A stretch of 64,000 bases of DNA from Mesorhizobium sp. WSM2240 (GCF_040438645.1 NZ_CP159253.1:248001-312000); one strand, 5' to 3'. Positions 43,244 through 53,099 are shown, counted from the stretch's first letter. Notes: a model not told the origin generated them from the letters alone. Numbers and translations: made by a program.

Positions 43244-45448
43244 CTATTGCCTCAGTTCCCGGCGCAGGATCTTGCCGACCGGCGTCTTGGGCAGTTCGGT
43301 GCGGAACTCGATGAATTTCGGCCGCTTGTAGCCGGTCAGGTTCTGCTTGCAGTAGGCGAGCAGGGTTTCCTCGGTCAGGCCGGCGTCCTTCTTGACGACG
43401 AAGAGCTTCGGCACCTCGCCGGAATGCTCGTCCGGAACGCCGATCGCCGCGACTTCCAGTACGCCCGGATGCGCCGCCACGACCTCTTCCAATTCGTTGG
43501 GATAGACGTTGAAGCCGGAGACCAGGATCATGTCCTTCTTGCGGTCGACGACCTTCACATAGCCGTTCTCTTCCATGAAGCCCATGTCGCCGGATTTGAA
43601 GAAGCCGTCACTGGTCATCACCTTGCCGGTCTCGTCCGGGCGGTTCCAGTAGCCGGACATCACCTGCGGCCCCCTGATGCAGATCTCGCCGACTTCACCG
43701 AGCGGCAGATCATTGCCGTCCTCGTCGCGTATGGCGATTTCGGTGGAAGGGAGCGGCAGGCCGATCGTGCCGGTGAACCGCATGTCGCTGACCTTGTTGG
43801 CCGTCGCCACGGGGGAGGTTTCGGAAAGGCCGTAGCCTTCGGTGATGCCGCAGCCCGTGAGCTTTTGCCAACGGTCGGCCACACCCTTCTGCACCGCCAT
43901 GCCGCCGCCCAGCGTCAGGATCAGTTGCTTGAAGTCGAGCTTGCGAAAATCCTCATTGTTCAAGAGCGCGTTGAACAGTGTGTTCAAGCCCGGGAAGATG
44001 TGGAAGGGCTGCTTCTGCAACTCCTTGACGAAGGCCGGAATGTCGCGCGGATTGGGGATCAGAAGGTTATGGCCGCCCTGCTGGATGCCCATCAGCGCGT
44101 TCACGGTGAGCGCAAAAATGTGATAGAGCGGCAGCGCGCAGACATAATTGATGTTGGCCGGCCGCGGCTTCACCGTATAGGCGTCCTCGACCCATAGCGC
44201 GAGCTGCGCGACATTGGCGAGCACATTGCCGTGCGAGAGCGTGGCGCCCTTGGAGACGCCGGTGGTGCCGCCGGTATATTGCAGGAAGGCGATGTCACCC
44301 GCCTCGACCTTGGCCGGCTTGAAGTTCATGGCTGCGCCGGCTTTCAGCGCGGCGTTGAAGGCGGTGTGGCCGGGCAGCGACCAGGCAGGCACCATCTTCT
44401 TCACCCGGCGCACGACCAGATTGACAATCATGCCTTTCAGTCCGCCGAGCAGGTCGCCCATCGTCGCGACCACCACATGCTTAATCGGCGTTCGAGCGAT
44501 CACCGCCTGCAGGGTGCCGGCGAAATTCTCCAGGATGACGATCGCCTCGGTGCCCGAATCCTTGAGCTGATGCTCGAGCTCGCGCGGCGTGTAAAGCGGG
44601 TTGATGTTGACCACCGTATAGCCGGCGCGCAGGATGCCCATCATCGCCACCGGATATTGCAGAACATTCGGCATCATGATGGCGACGCGCGCGCCCTTGG
44701 CGAGCCCCTTCGACTGCAGCCAGGCGCCGAAATCCTTCGACAGGCGCTCGAGCTCGCCATAGGTGATGCTCTTGCCCATGCAGGTGAAGGCCGGCCGGCC
44801 GGCATATTTCTTCGCGGCTTCGGTCGCGAGATCGCCGATCGAGGCGACGGCGAGCGGAGTGATCTCGGCCGGAACGTTTTTCGGATAGCTTTTCAGCCAG
44901 GGCTTGCTGGCGCCGGTAGGCAGGCCAGACGTCGCCTTCGGCATTGCGGGCTTGGATTTGGCCTTGGCGGACGGTTTGGCAGCAGACGCTTTGGCGGATG
45001 AAGGTTTTGCCGTGGGTTTCGCGGCGGCAGCCGGCTTGGCCGACGTTGACTTGGCCGCTGCCGGCCTCGCGGAGGTTTTGCCATCCGGCTTGGACGCGGA
45101 AGTCTTGGCAGCCGGCTGCTTGGGTGCCCCGGGCGTTGCGGCTGATTTTGCGGGCGCGGATTTTGCCGCCTTGGCTGTTGCAGACTTTGCCGCGGGCTTG
45201 GCCACAGCCTTGGCGGTCGACTTCGTTGCCGGCTTGGATGCGGCGGGTTTCGAGCTCTTTGCCGCCGTCGGTTTTGCGGCTGCGCTTTTCGCTCCGGACG
45301 CAGCCGGCTTGGCAGCAGCTTTTGCCCGCTTGGCAGGAGCCGCCTTGGCTGGCTTTGTGGTGCCGGCCTTTGTTGGCTTTGCCGGGTTGGATGAAGCCGC
45401 TTCCGGCTTTGCTTTGGGCGCTGCCGTCTTGTTCGTTGTCTTGGCCAA
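43244..45448 (-). CDS. Long-chain acyl-CoA synthetase with histone-H1-like N-terminal tail
   Basis: Residues 180-734 form a complete FadD-type acyl-CoA synthetase: 'YTGGTTGVSKGATLSH' binds ATP, 'GYGLSETSP' and 'SGDMGFMEENGYVKVVDRKKDMILVSGFNVYP' are adenylation motifs, and the C-terminal Lys lies in KTPVGKILRREL. Residues 1-172 are an extreme Lys/Ala/Pro/Ser-rich tail (PAKPTKAGTTKPAKAAPAK and similar) like histone H1. The TTG start at 45448 has GGGAGG five bases before it, so the tail is probably translated. An internal ATG at 44944 (MPKATSGLPTG) would give a normal-length enzyme but has no clear ribosome site. Confidence 0.9.
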   Translation of the reverse strand: MAKTTNKTAAPKAKPEAASSNPAKPTKAGTTKPAKAAPAKRAKAAAKPAASGAKSAAAKPTAAKSSKPAASKPATKSTAKAVAKPAAKSATAKAAKSAPAKSAATPGAPKQPAAKTSASKPDGKTSARPAAAKSTSAKPAAAAKPTAKPSSAKASAAKPSAKAKSKPAMPKATSGLPTGASKPWLKSYPKNVPAEITPLAVASIGDLATEAAKKYAGRPAFTCMGKSITYGELERLSKDFGAWLQSKGLAKGARVAIMMPNVLQYPVAMMGILRAGYTVVNINPLYTPRELEHQLKDSGTEAIVILENFAGTLQAVIARTPIKHVVVATMGDLLGGLKGMIVNLVVRRVKKMVPAWSLPGHTAFNAALKAGAAMNFKPAKVEAGDIAFLQYTGGTTGVSKGATLSHGNVLANVAQLALWVEDAYTVKPRPANINYVCALPLYHIFALTVNALMGIQQGGHNLLIPNPRDIPAFVKELQKQPFHIFPGLNTLFNALLNNEDFRKLDFKQLILTLGGGMAVQKGVADRWQKLTGCGITEGYGLSETSPVATANKVSDMRFTGTIGLPLPSTEIAIRDEDGNDLPLGEVGEICIRGPQVMSGYWNRPDETGKVMTSDGFFKSGDMGFMEENGYVKVVDRKKDMILVSGFNVYPNELEEVVAAHPGVLEVAAIGVPDEHSGEVPKLFVVKKDAGLTEETLLAYCKQNLTGYKRPKFIEFRTELPKTPVGKILRRELRQ

Positions 45449-45896
45449 TTGTGCCTCCCTCGTGTTTCCGTTGCCGGATTATTATCGCCTGCAGCCGCCC
45501 CCTCGCGGCTGTTTTCGCCCGCCCGCAAAAAATGCTGCGAAATCGAGCCAAAAACGATCGCGACGACTATGTATTGTGACAAAGCGGCGGTGCGCAAGCC
45601 TTGCCTCTGCGTCAGCTTCGGAGTGATTTTTCTTGTGGAGCGGCGTCTGAACAGCCGCGGCCAAAGTATCGCCGGCTCCCGAGTAAAATAGGCGCTTGCG
45701 CAAAGCCTTGGCGTCTCCACCGGCCCCGCAAAGGACTATCCAGAAAGAAAATCCGGAAATTCACTATCCGGAGGCAAAAAATTCTCGTTACCAAGCGGAA
45801 TGCAAACGGGGAGTTCCAAAGCCCGGTAAACGGTGCTTATATGCGCCCTCACGAGCCCGCCTGAAAAGGGCTTGGAACAATCTCAGGGGAGTAATC
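45449..45896. other. Divergent intergenic region
   Basis: These 448 bases separate the acyl-CoA synthetase gene from the peptide-transporter operon and must hold both promoters. I see no protein-like frame. The TCCGGA palindrome occurs twice about 15 bases apart near 45755-45775. AGGGGAG lies at 45886-45892, just before the binding-protein start. No promoter is clear enough to annotate separately. Confidence 0.5.
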
Positions 45897-47492
45897 ATGA
45901 AAAGAAAACTGATTTTCGCGGCCGCGCTTATGGCTGCGACCGTGCTTAGCGGCGCGGCAAGCGCGAAGACGTTCGTCTTCTGCTCGGAAGGATCGCCGGA
46001 AGGCTTCGATCCCGGGCTCTACACGGCCGGCACGACGTTCGACGCCGCAGCGCACACTGTCTATAATCGCCTGCTCGAATTCAAGCCCGGCACGACCGAA
46101 GCCGTTGCCGGCCTGGCGGAAAGCTGGGAGATTTCCGACGACGGCCTGCAATACACTTTCAAGTTGCGTCCGGGCGTCAAGTTTCAGACCACCGAATTCT
46201 TCACGCCGACCCGCGACCTGAATGCCGACGACGTGGTGTTCTCCTATGAGCGCCAGCTCAAGGACGACCATCCGTGGAACAAATATGTCGCCGGCACCGC
46301 CTGGGAATATTTCAACGGCATGGGCTTCCCCGACCTGATCGCCTCGATCGAGAAGGTCGATGATCTGACGGTGAAGTTCACGCTGAAGCAGAAGGAAGCG
46401 CCGTTCCTCGCCAATGTGGCGATGCCCTTCGCCTCCATCATGTCAAAGGAATACGCCGACAAGCTGGAAGCCGAAGGCAAGATGAACCAGCTGAACCAGA
46501 TGCCGCTCGGCACCGGCCCGTTCGCCTTCGTCGCCTACCAGCAGGATGCGGCGATCCGCTACAAGGCCCATCCGGACTATTGGGGCGGCAAGCAGAAGAT
46601 CGACGACCTGGTCTTCGCCATCACCACCGACGCAGCGGTTCGCTACCAGAAGCTGAAGGCCGGCGAATGCCACCTGATGCCTTATCCGAACGCGGCCGAC
46701 GTTGAAGCCATGAAGGCCGACCCGGCGCTGACGGTGATGGAGCAGGAAGGCCTGAACGTCGCCTATCTCGCCTACAACACCACCCAGGCTCCGTTCGACA
46801 AGGTTGAGGTGCGCAAGGCGCTGAACATGGCGATCAACAAGCAGGCGATCGTCGATGCTGTGTTCCAGGGCGCGGCCACGCCGGCCAAGAACCCGATCCC
46901 GCCGACGATGTGGTCGTACAACGAGGCCATCCAGGACGATCCGTACGATCCGGAAGCCGCCAAAAAAATGCTCGAGGATTCCGGCGTCACGGGTCTGTCG
47001 ATGAAGGTCTGGGCGATGCCAGTCGCCCGTCCCTACATGCTGAATGCACGCCGCGCCGCAGAACTCATCCAGTCGGATTTCGACAAGATCGGTGTCAAAG
47101 TCGAGATCGTGTCCTATGAATGGGCCGAATATCTCGAGCGTTCCAAGGCCAAGGACCGCGACGGCGCGGTGATTCTCGGCTGGACCGGCGACAATGGCGA
47201 CCCGGACAACTTCCTGCACACGCTGCTCGGCTGCGACGCTGTCGGCGGCAACAACCGTGCGCAGTGGTGCAACGAGGAGTTCAACAAGCTCGTCGTCCAG
47301 GCCAAGACCACGACGGATCAGGCTGAGCGCACCAAGCTCTACGAAGAGGCGCAGGTCGTCTTCAAGCGCGAAGCTCCGTGGGCGACGCTGGATCACTCTC
47401 TGGCTGTCGTGCCGATGCGCAAGGAAGTCCAGGGTTTCGTTCAGAGCCCGCTGGGCGACTTCGCCTTCGAAGGCGTTGACCTCGCCGAGTAA
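45897..47492 (+). CDS. Peptide-type ABC transporter substrate-binding protein (DppA-like)
   Basis: This 531-residue periplasmic protein of SBP family 5 has a Sec signal peptide (MKRKLIFAAALMAATVLSGA, cut near SAKT at residue 24). 'FVFCSEGSPEGFDPGLYTAGTTFDAAAHTVYNRLLEFKPGTT' and 'VRKALNMAINKQAIVDAVFQGAATPAKNPIPPTMW' are typical of DppA. The ligand could be di- or tripeptides or haem-like compounds. AGGGGAG precedes the ATG. It leads a five-gene operon, with a hairpin after its stop that probably protects its message. Confidence 0.92.
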   Translation: MKRKLIFAAALMAATVLSGAASAKTFVFCSEGSPEGFDPGLYTAGTTFDAAAHTVYNRLLEFKPGTTEAVAGLAESWEISDDGLQYTFKLRPGVKFQTTEFFTPTRDLNADDVVFSYERQLKDDHPWNKYVAGTAWEYFNGMGFPDLIASIEKVDDLTVKFTLKQKEAPFLANVAMPFASIMSKEYADKLEAEGKMNQLNQMPLGTGPFAFVAYQQDAAIRYKAHPDYWGGKQKIDDLVFAITTDAAVRYQKLKAGECHLMPYPNAADVEAMKADPALTVMEQEGLNVAYLAYNTTQAPFDKVEVRKALNMAINKQAIVDAVFQGAATPAKNPIPPTMWSYNEAIQDDPYDPEAAKKMLEDSGVTGLSMKVWAMPVARPYMLNARRAAELIQSDFDKIGVKVEIVSYEWAEYLERSKAKDRDGAVILGWTGDNGDPDNFLHTLLGCDAVGGNNRAQWCNEEFNKLVVQAKTTTDQAERTKLYEEAQVVFKREAPWATLDHSLAVVPMRKEVQGFVQSPLGDFAFEGVDLAE

Positions 47493-47515
47493 CACCAACT
47501 AGAAGACCTGGAATT

Positions 47516-47542
47516 GGGGGCGCTTGTAATGCAAGCGCCCCC
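47516..47542 (+). terminator. Intercistronic hairpin after the binding-protein gene
   Basis: GGGGGCGCTTG pairs perfectly with CAAGCGCCCCC around a 5-nt loop. No U-run follows. Such hairpins after binding-protein genes usually protect the upstream message and reduce read-through, giving more binding protein than permease. Confidence 0.75.
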
Positions 47543-47598
47543 AAGCACATTTGTGCTATCGTTGCCCGTGGTCTCGAAAAACCCACCGAAGGTCTGAT

Positions 47599-48603
47599 AT
47601 GCTCCGGTTCCTTCTGGGGCGGCTTGCCGTCCTGATCCCGACATTCATCGGGGTCTCTATCATCGCATTTTCCTTTATCAGGTTGCTGCCCGGCGATCCG
47701 GTGGCGCTGCTCTCGGGCGAGCGGGTCATGTCGCCCGAGCGCCACGCGCAGATCACGCACGAGCTCGGATATGACCGGCCTATCGTCATCCAGTATTTCG
47801 ATTATTTGTGGGGCGTGCTGACCGGCGATATGGGCACCTCGATCGTCACCAAGCAGCCGGTGCTCGACCAGTTTCTGACACTCTTTCCGGCGACGCTGGA
47901 ACTCTCCATCTGCGCCATCGTCGTGGCCGTCGTGCTAGGTATCCCGGCCGGCATATTCGCTGCGCTCAAGCGCGGGACGCTATTCGACCAAGGCATCATG
48001 GGCACAGCGCTCGTCGGCTATTCCATGCCTATCTTCTGGTGGGGTCTGCTGCTGATCATTTTGTTTTCCGGTATATTGCAGTGGACGCCGGTGTCCGGCC
48101 GCATTTCGCTGCTGTATTTCTTTCCGTCGGTCACCGGCTTCATGCTGATCGACTCGCTGCTCTCCGGACAGGCTGGCGCATTCAAGTCGGCGGTTAGCCA
48201 TCTCATCCTGCCGACCATCGTTCTCGCTACCATCCCGCTCGCTGTCATTGCCCGCCAGACCCGTTCGGCGATGCTCGAAGTTCTCGGCGAGGATTACGTA
48301 CGCACGGCCCGCGCCAAGGGGCTGCCCCCGTTCCGCGTTATTGGCGTGCATGCGCTTCGCAACGCAATGATCCCGGTCATCACTACGATTGGCCTGCAGG
48401 TCGGGGTGCTGCTTGCCGGCGCGATCCTGACGGAAACCATCTTCTCCTGGCCGGGTATCGGCAAATGGATGGTCGACTCGGTGTTCCGGCGCGACTATCC
48501 GGTCATCCAGGCCGGCCTTCTGATGATCGCGGGCATCATCATGATCGTCAATCTCATCGTTGATCTGCTCTACGGCCTGATCAACCCGCGCATCCGGCAC
48601 TGA
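47599..48603 (+). CDS. Peptide-type ABC transporter permease (DppB-like)
   Basis: This 334-residue inner-membrane protein opens 'MLRFLLGRLAVLIPTFIGVSIIAFSFIRLLPGDPV', the classic DppB/OppB start, with about six membrane segments. 'TARAKGLPPFRVIGVHALRNAMIPVITTIGLQVG' is the EAA docking loop. The 16 codons upstream of this ATG are unconserved. It is followed 13 bases on by the second permease. Confidence 0.92.
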   Translation: MLRFLLGRLAVLIPTFIGVSIIAFSFIRLLPGDPVALLSGERVMSPERHAQITHELGYDRPIVIQYFDYLWGVLTGDMGTSIVTKQPVLDQFLTLFPATLELSICAIVVAVVLGIPAGIFAALKRGTLFDQGIMGTALVGYSMPIFWWGLLLIILFSGILQWTPVSGRISLLYFFPSVTGFMLIDSLLSGQAGAFKSAVSHLILPTIVLATIPLAVIARQTRSAMLEVLGEDYVRTARAKGLPPFRVIGVHALRNAMIPVITTIGLQVGVLLAGAILTETIFSWPGIGKWMVDSVFRRDYPVIQAGLLMIAGIIMIVNLIVDLLYGLINPRIRH

Positions 48604-48616
48604 GGAGGAGCGGACC

Positions 48617-49525
48617 ATGGCAGATACAACGGCCATCGAGAACATCTCGCTCGACCCATCCCGCCGCGCCCGGCTCGCGGAGTTCTGGTATTATTTCTCC
48701 GAAAACCGCGGCGCCGTGATCGGGCTGTGGGTATTCGTAGCCTTGGTCGTCATCGCCATCCTGGCGCCGCTGATCGCGCCGCACGTGCCCTATGCGCAGT
48801 ATCGCGACGCGACGCTGTTACCGCCATTCTGGCAGGACGGCGGCCGCGCCGCCTTTCCGCTGGGCACCGACGCGGTCGGCCGCGACATGCTTTCGCGCCT
48901 GCTGTTCGGCGCGCGCTATTCGCTGTTCATCGGCGTCTTCGTCACCACCATAGCGCTGATCGGGGGCATCGTCATCGGCGTCATCGCCGGCTATTTCGGC
49001 GGCTGGATCGACACCGTAATCATGCGCATCATGGACATCATCCTGGCGTTCCCGTCGCTGCTGCTGGCGCTGGTGCTCGTGGCAGTGCTGGGGCCCGGCC
49101 TGACCAACGCCATGATCGCGATCGCGCTGGTGCTGCAGCCGCATTTCGTGCGCCTGACGCGCGCCGCCGTGATGGCGGAAAAGGGCCGAGAATACGTCAC
49201 CGCAGCAAGGGTCGCCGGCGCCGGGCCGCTGCGGCTGATGTTCAGGACCATCCTGCCCAACTGCATGGCTCCGCTGATCGTGCAGGCGACGCTGTCGTTT
49301 TCGAACGCCATCCTCGATGCGGCCGCCCTCGGCTTCCTCGGCATGGGCGCCCAGCCCCCGACGCCGGAATGGGGCACGATGCTTGCCGAAGCGCGCGAGT
49401 TCATCCTGCGCGCATGGTGGGTCGTCACCTTCCCAGGCCTCGCGATCCTGATCACCGTGCTGGCGATCAACCTGATGGGCGACGGCCTGCGCGACGCGCT
49501 CGATCCGAAACTGAAGAGGTCGTGA
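48617..49525 (+). CDS. Peptide-type ABC transporter permease (DppC-like)
   Basis: This 302-residue inner-membrane protein has a cytoplasmic start with 'SENRGAVIGLWVFVALVVIAILAPLIAPH', 'PLGTDAVGRDMLSRLLFGARYSLFIGV' and the EAA loop 'AARVAGAGPLRLMFRTILPNCMAPLIVQ', all typical of DppC. It forms the channel with the DppB-like protein. GAGGAG lies before the ATG; the ATPase gene follows after four bases. Confidence 0.92.
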   Translation: MADTTAIENISLDPSRRARLAEFWYYFSENRGAVIGLWVFVALVVIAILAPLIAPHVPYAQYRDATLLPPFWQDGGRAAFPLGTDAVGRDMLSRLLFGARYSLFIGVFVTTIALIGGIVIGVIAGYFGGWIDTVIMRIMDIILAFPSLLLALVLVAVLGPGLTNAMIAIALVLQPHFVRLTRAAVMAEKGREYVTAARVAGAGPLRLMFRTILPNCMAPLIVQATLSFSNAILDAAALGFLGMGAQPPTPEWGTMLAEAREFILRAWWVVTFPGLAILITVLAINLMGDGLRDALDPKLKRS

Positions 49526-49529
49526 GGCG

Positions 49530-50384
49530 ATGGCACTGCTCGAAATAGAAAATCTCGTCGTCGAATTCACCACTGCCAGCGGGCCGTTCCGCGCCGTCGA
49601 CGGCGTGTCGCTCTCGGTCGAGCAGCGCGAGGTTCTGGCGATCGTCGGCGAGAGCGGGTCCGGAAAATCGGTCTCCATGCTCGCCGTCATGGGCCTGCTG
49701 CCCTGGACGGCGAAGGTAACGGCCGACCGCATGGTGTTCGCCGGCACCGATCTCCTGAAGCTCAGCGACGCCGACCGCAGAAAGATGGTCGGCAAGGACA
49801 TGGCGATGATCTTCCAGGAGCCGATGGCGAGCCTCAACCCCTGCTTCACCGTGGGCTTCCAGATCGAGGAGGTGCTGCGCGTCCATATGGGCATGGACCG
49901 CACCCGACGCCGCGCCCGCGCCATAGAACTGCTCAAGCAGGTCGGCATTCCCGACCCGGAGCAGCGGCTGTCCTCCTTCCCGCATCAGATGTCGGGCGGC
50001 CAGTGCCAGCGCGTGATGATCGCGATCGCGATTGCATGCAATCCGAAGCTGTTGATCGCCGACGAGCCGACCACCGCGCTCGACGTGACCATCCAGAAGC
50101 AGATCCTCGACCTTCTGATGCGGCTGCAGGCCGAGCACGGCATGGGCCTGATCATGATCACCCACAATATGGGCGTTGTGGCCGAGACGGCCGACCGCGT
50201 CATCGTGCAGTACAAGGGCCGCAAGATGGAGGAGGCCGACGTGCTGTCGCTCTTCGAGAGGCCGAAGAGCAACTACACCAAGGCGCTGCTTTCGGCGCTG
50301 CCGGAAAACGCTACCGGCGACAGGTTGCCGACCATCGCCGACTATGTCGCTGAAGAAGCGCCCGCCGAGGGAGCCGCCCAATGA
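49530..50384 (+). CDS. Peptide-type ABC transporter ATP-binding protein (DppD-like)
   Basis: This 284-residue ATPase has Walker A GESGSGKS, signature [20 protein letters not shown], Walker [15 protein letters not shown] and the switch His in [10 protein letters not shown]. The family signature is usually [16 protein letters not shown] is a mild variant. The C-terminal peptide-transporter extension after '[11 protein letters not shown]' is shorter than usual and lacks the Fe-S Cys seen in some DppD proteins. Its stop overlaps the next ATPase start by four bases. Confidence 0.92.
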   Translation: MALLEIENLVVEFTTASGPFRAVDGVSLSVEQREVLAIVGESGSGKSVSMLAVMGLLPWTAKVTADRMVFAGTDLLKLSDADRRKMVGKDMAMIFQEPMASLNPCFTVGFQIEEVLRVHMGMDRTRRRARAIELLKQVGIPDPEQRLSSFPHQMSGGQCQRVMIAIAIACNPKLLIADEPTTALDVTIQKQILDLLMRLQAEHGMGLIMITHNMGVVAETADRVIVQYKGRKMEEADVLSLFERPKSNYTKALLSALPENATGDRLPTIADYVAEEAPAEGAAQ

Positions 50385-51208
50385 CCGAGAAAGTCCTGGA
50401 AGCCAGAAACATCGTTCGCGACTACCATGGTGGCGGCGGGATCTTCGGCAAGTCGCGCACGCTTCGCGCCGTCAAGGGTGTCAGCTTCTCCGTGGAGAAG
50501 GGCAAGACGCTGGCGATCGTCGGCGAGAGCGGCTGCGGCAAGTCCACGCTCGCGCGCATCATCACGCTGATCGACGCGGCGACGGCTGGCGAACTCTTCA
50601 TCGAAGGCAAGAAGGTCGACATCGCCAAGGAAGGCTTGACGCCGGAAATGCGCCGGAAGGTGCAGATCATTTTCCAGAACCCCTACGGCTCGCTCAACCC
50701 ACGCCAGAAGATCGGCGACGTGCTCGGCGAACCGCTTCTGATCAACACCAACAAATCCGCCGCCGAGCGGCGCGACCTCGCGATGAAGATGCTGTTGAAG
50801 GTCGGGCTGGAGGCAAAGCACTTCAACCGCTATCCTCATATGTTCTCGGGCGGCCAGCGTCAGCGCATCGCCATCGCCCGCGCGCTGATGCTCAACCCGA
50901 GCCTTTTGGTGCTCGACGAGCCGGTCTCTGCGCTCGACCTCTCGGTGCAGGCGCAGGTGCTCAATCTGCTCGCCGACCTGCAGGACGAGTTCAAGCTGAC
51001 CTATGTGTTCATCAGCCACGATCTCTCGGTGGTGAAGTACATCGCCGACGAGGTGATGGTGATGTATTACGGCGAGGCGGTCGAATATGGCAGCCGCGAC
51101 GAGGTGTTTTCAAACGCGCAGCACGACTACACAAAGACGCTGTTTGCCGCGACCCCGCGCGCCGACGTGGCGAGCATCAAGGCGAGGCTGGCGAAAAAGG
51201 CGGCCTGA
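50381..51208 (+). CDS. Peptide-type ABC transporter ATP-binding protein (DppF-like)
   Basis: This 275-residue ATPase has Walker A GESGCGKSTLARI, signature FSGGQRQRIAIARALMLNPS and Walker B LLVLDEPVSALDLS, ending 'NAQHDYTKTLFAATPRADVASIKARLAKKAA'. It completes the transporter as the second ATPase. The last 80 bases of coding sequence recur in decayed form at 52930-53010, beyond the MFS gene. Confidence 0.92.
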   Translation: MTEKVLEARNIVRDYHGGGGIFGKSRTLRAVKGVSFSVEKGKTLAIVGESGCGKSTLARIITLIDAATAGELFIEGKKVDIAKEGLTPEMRRKVQIIFQNPYGSLNPRQKIGDVLGEPLLINTNKSAAERRDLAMKMLLKVGLEAKHFNRYPHMFSGGQRQRIAIARALMLNPSLLVLDEPVSALDLSVQAQVLNLLADLQDEFKLTYVFISHDLSVVKYIADEVMVMYYGEAVEYGSRDEVFSNAQHDYTKTLFAATPRADVASIKARLAKKAA

Positions 51209-51271
51209 CGATTTCAGGTGATGCCGGCCTGCAAATGGCGGTTGGTCCGATGCGGCTGCTGCCTGACTAGA

Positions 51272-52906
51272 CTAGTGATGCAGGTCGATCATGTTCTTCG
51301 GTTGCGGCAAGACCGCCGACCGGATCGTCGGGCGCTCGATCATCCGATGCACGCGAGGCGGCTCGGTCCCGCTGTGCAGCCGCCTGATGCGGTCGGTGAC
51401 GATGGCATCCGCATGGGTCATGCGGCGGTTGTGGCGCACATATTCGAGCCAGGTCGGCGTGTGATAGGTCTCCATCCAGCTTTCCGGGTTCTCCAGATCG
51501 CGCGCCAGTGTCCATTGCCGCGCGCCGTCGCGCCGGCGAATCCGCCTGCGCTCCGTCATCACTTCGAGGAATTCGGCCGTGTCCTCATCCTTGATGATAT
51601 ATTCGATCATGATCACGATCGGTCCTGAGCGCGGTTGCAGGTCGAGCGCAAGCGGCGGCTCCTTGAAGCGGTTGAGCGGGTCGAGGTTGAGGGACGTCTG
51701 GTCGGGCAGGGTGAACCGCCAGAGCCCGAGCGCCGCGCCGGCGACCATCAGCACGGCTGAAGCAAGCAGCGCGTTGTCCGGCCCGTATTCGTCGGCCGCC
51801 AGGCCCCAGATCCAGCTGCCCAGCGCCATGCCGCCAAAGGTGGCCGTCTGATAAAGGGACAGCGCGCGCCCCACCACCCAGCGCGGCGTCGACAATTGCA
51901 CAGTGACATTGAAGAGCGACAGCGCTATCACCCAGTTTGCACCGCCGATCATCAGCGCCGCCGCGGTGAGCCAGGGGTGCGTGCTGAGCCCCACGGTGGC
52001 GGCGCAGACGGCAAAGCCGATGAATGCGACGCGGACGCACCATTCCGTCGAAAGCACCTGCCTCAATCGCGAACTGACCAGCGCGCCGGCAACTGCACCG
52101 ACGCCGAACGCGCCGAGCAGAATGCCGTAGAGCAGGGGGCCGCCATTGACCAGATCGCGCGCGACCAGCGGCAGCAGGGCGAGAACCGAGATCGCGGTGA
52201 AGCCGAAGACGAAGCCGCGCAGCAGCACTTTCTCGATGTTGGGCGACATGGCGATGTAGCGCAGTCCGGCAGCCATTGCCGGCCCTATCGCCTCGCGCGG
52301 CAGCGCATCCGGAGCGATCGCCGGCTTCCAGCGGCCAAGCACGAACAGCAGCGCCAGATAGCTGACGGCGTTGACGGCGAACGCCGCGGCCGCTCCGGCC
52401 GCCGCCACGATGGCGCCGCCGATCGCCGGGCCGACGCTGCGCGTCAGGTTGAAGCCCATGCTGTTCAACGCGACGGCCGCCGGCAGGTCGGTGCGCGGCA
52501 CCATATCGCCTACCGACGCCTGCCACGACGGATTGTTGAGCGCCGTTCCGCAGCCGATGAGGAACGTGAAGGTGAGCAGTATCCAGGGCGTCAGCAGTCC
52601 CATATAGGCGGCGACGGTGAGCGCGACGGATGTGACGAGCATGAATGACTGCGCGACCAGCATCACCCTTCGCCGGTCGAAATTGTCGGCGATCGCTCCC
52701 GACGGCAGGGACAGAAGCATGATCGGCAGCGCCGTCGACGCCTGCACCAGCGCCACCATGTTGGCCGAGTCCGAGATGGCGGTCATCATCCAGGCCGCTC
52801 CGACACCCTGGATCAGCGATCCGAAATTCGAAGCCAGGCTTGCGACCCAAACGTAGCGGAAGATATCGTGCCGGAACGGGGCCAATGGCGAGATGCGTTC
52901 AGTCAC
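51272..52906 (-). CDS. MFS transporter (MFS_3/enterobactin-exporter-like)
   Basis: The product is 544 residues from the GTG at 52906 (VTERISPLAPFRHDIFRYVWVASLASNFGSLIQGVGAAWMM), with about eleven to twelve membrane segments. 'QAGVGDMVPRTDL'-like loops ('WQASVGDMVPRTDLPAAVALNSMGFNLTRSVGPAIGG') are typical of the MFS_3 group. A soluble C-terminal domain of about 110 residues follows ('IEYIIKDEDTAEFLEVMTERRRIRRRDGARQW'), as in many rhizobial members. It probably exports a small molecule. The frame upstream of the GTG runs into gene debris. Confidence 0.85.
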   Translation of the reverse strand: MTERISPLAPFRHDIFRYVWVASLASNFGSLIQGVGAAWMMTAISDSANMVALVQASTALPIMLLSLPSGAIADNFDRRRVMLVAQSFMLVTSVALTVAAYMGLLTPWILLTFTFLIGCGTALNNPSWQASVGDMVPRTDLPAAVALNSMGFNLTRSVGPAIGGAIVAAAGAAAAFAVNAVSYLALLFVLGRWKPAIAPDALPREAIGPAMAAGLRYIAMSPNIEKVLLRGFVFGFTAISVLALLPLVARDLVNGGPLLYGILLGAFGVGAVAGALVSSRLRQVLSTEWCVRVAFIGFAVCAATVGLSTHPWLTAAALMIGGANWVIALSLFNVTVQLSTPRWVVGRALSLYQTATFGGMALGSWIWGLAADEYGPDNALLASAVLMVAGAALGLWRFTLPDQTSLNLDPLNRFKEPPLALDLQPRSGPIVIMIEYIIKDEDTAEFLEVMTERRRIRRRDGARQWTLARDLENPESWMETYHTPTWLEYVRHNRRMTHADAIVTDRIRRLHSGTEPPRVHRMIERPTIRSAVLPQPKNMIDLHH

Positions 52907-52929
52907 GGAATCATTTCTCAATACGGTGC

Positions 52930-53010
52930 AGCGAGTGTTTTCAAGCCGCAGCACGACTACACCAAAATGCTTGTCGCCGCGACCCTGCGTGCTGACGTCG
53001 AGAGTGTCGA
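52930..53010 (+). pseudogene. Decayed copy of a dppF 3' end
   Basis: GTGTTTTCAA, GCAGCACGACTACAC and GCCGCGACC occur here in the same order and spacing as in the last 110 bases of the dppF-like gene at 51100-51190. The translated remnant reads 'PQHDYTKMLVAATLRADVESV' against 'AQHDYTKTLFAATPRADVASI' in the intact gene. The rest of the ATPase is absent. The two copies flank the MFS gene in direct orientation. Confidence 0.75.
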
Positions 53011-53099
53011 GGGTTCGCGAAAGGACAGCGTGGAGGGGCAAGGCTGGGCTGAAAGATACCAGATGGCTGACTTCGACCCAGGTGAACATCGTTCCGGCG

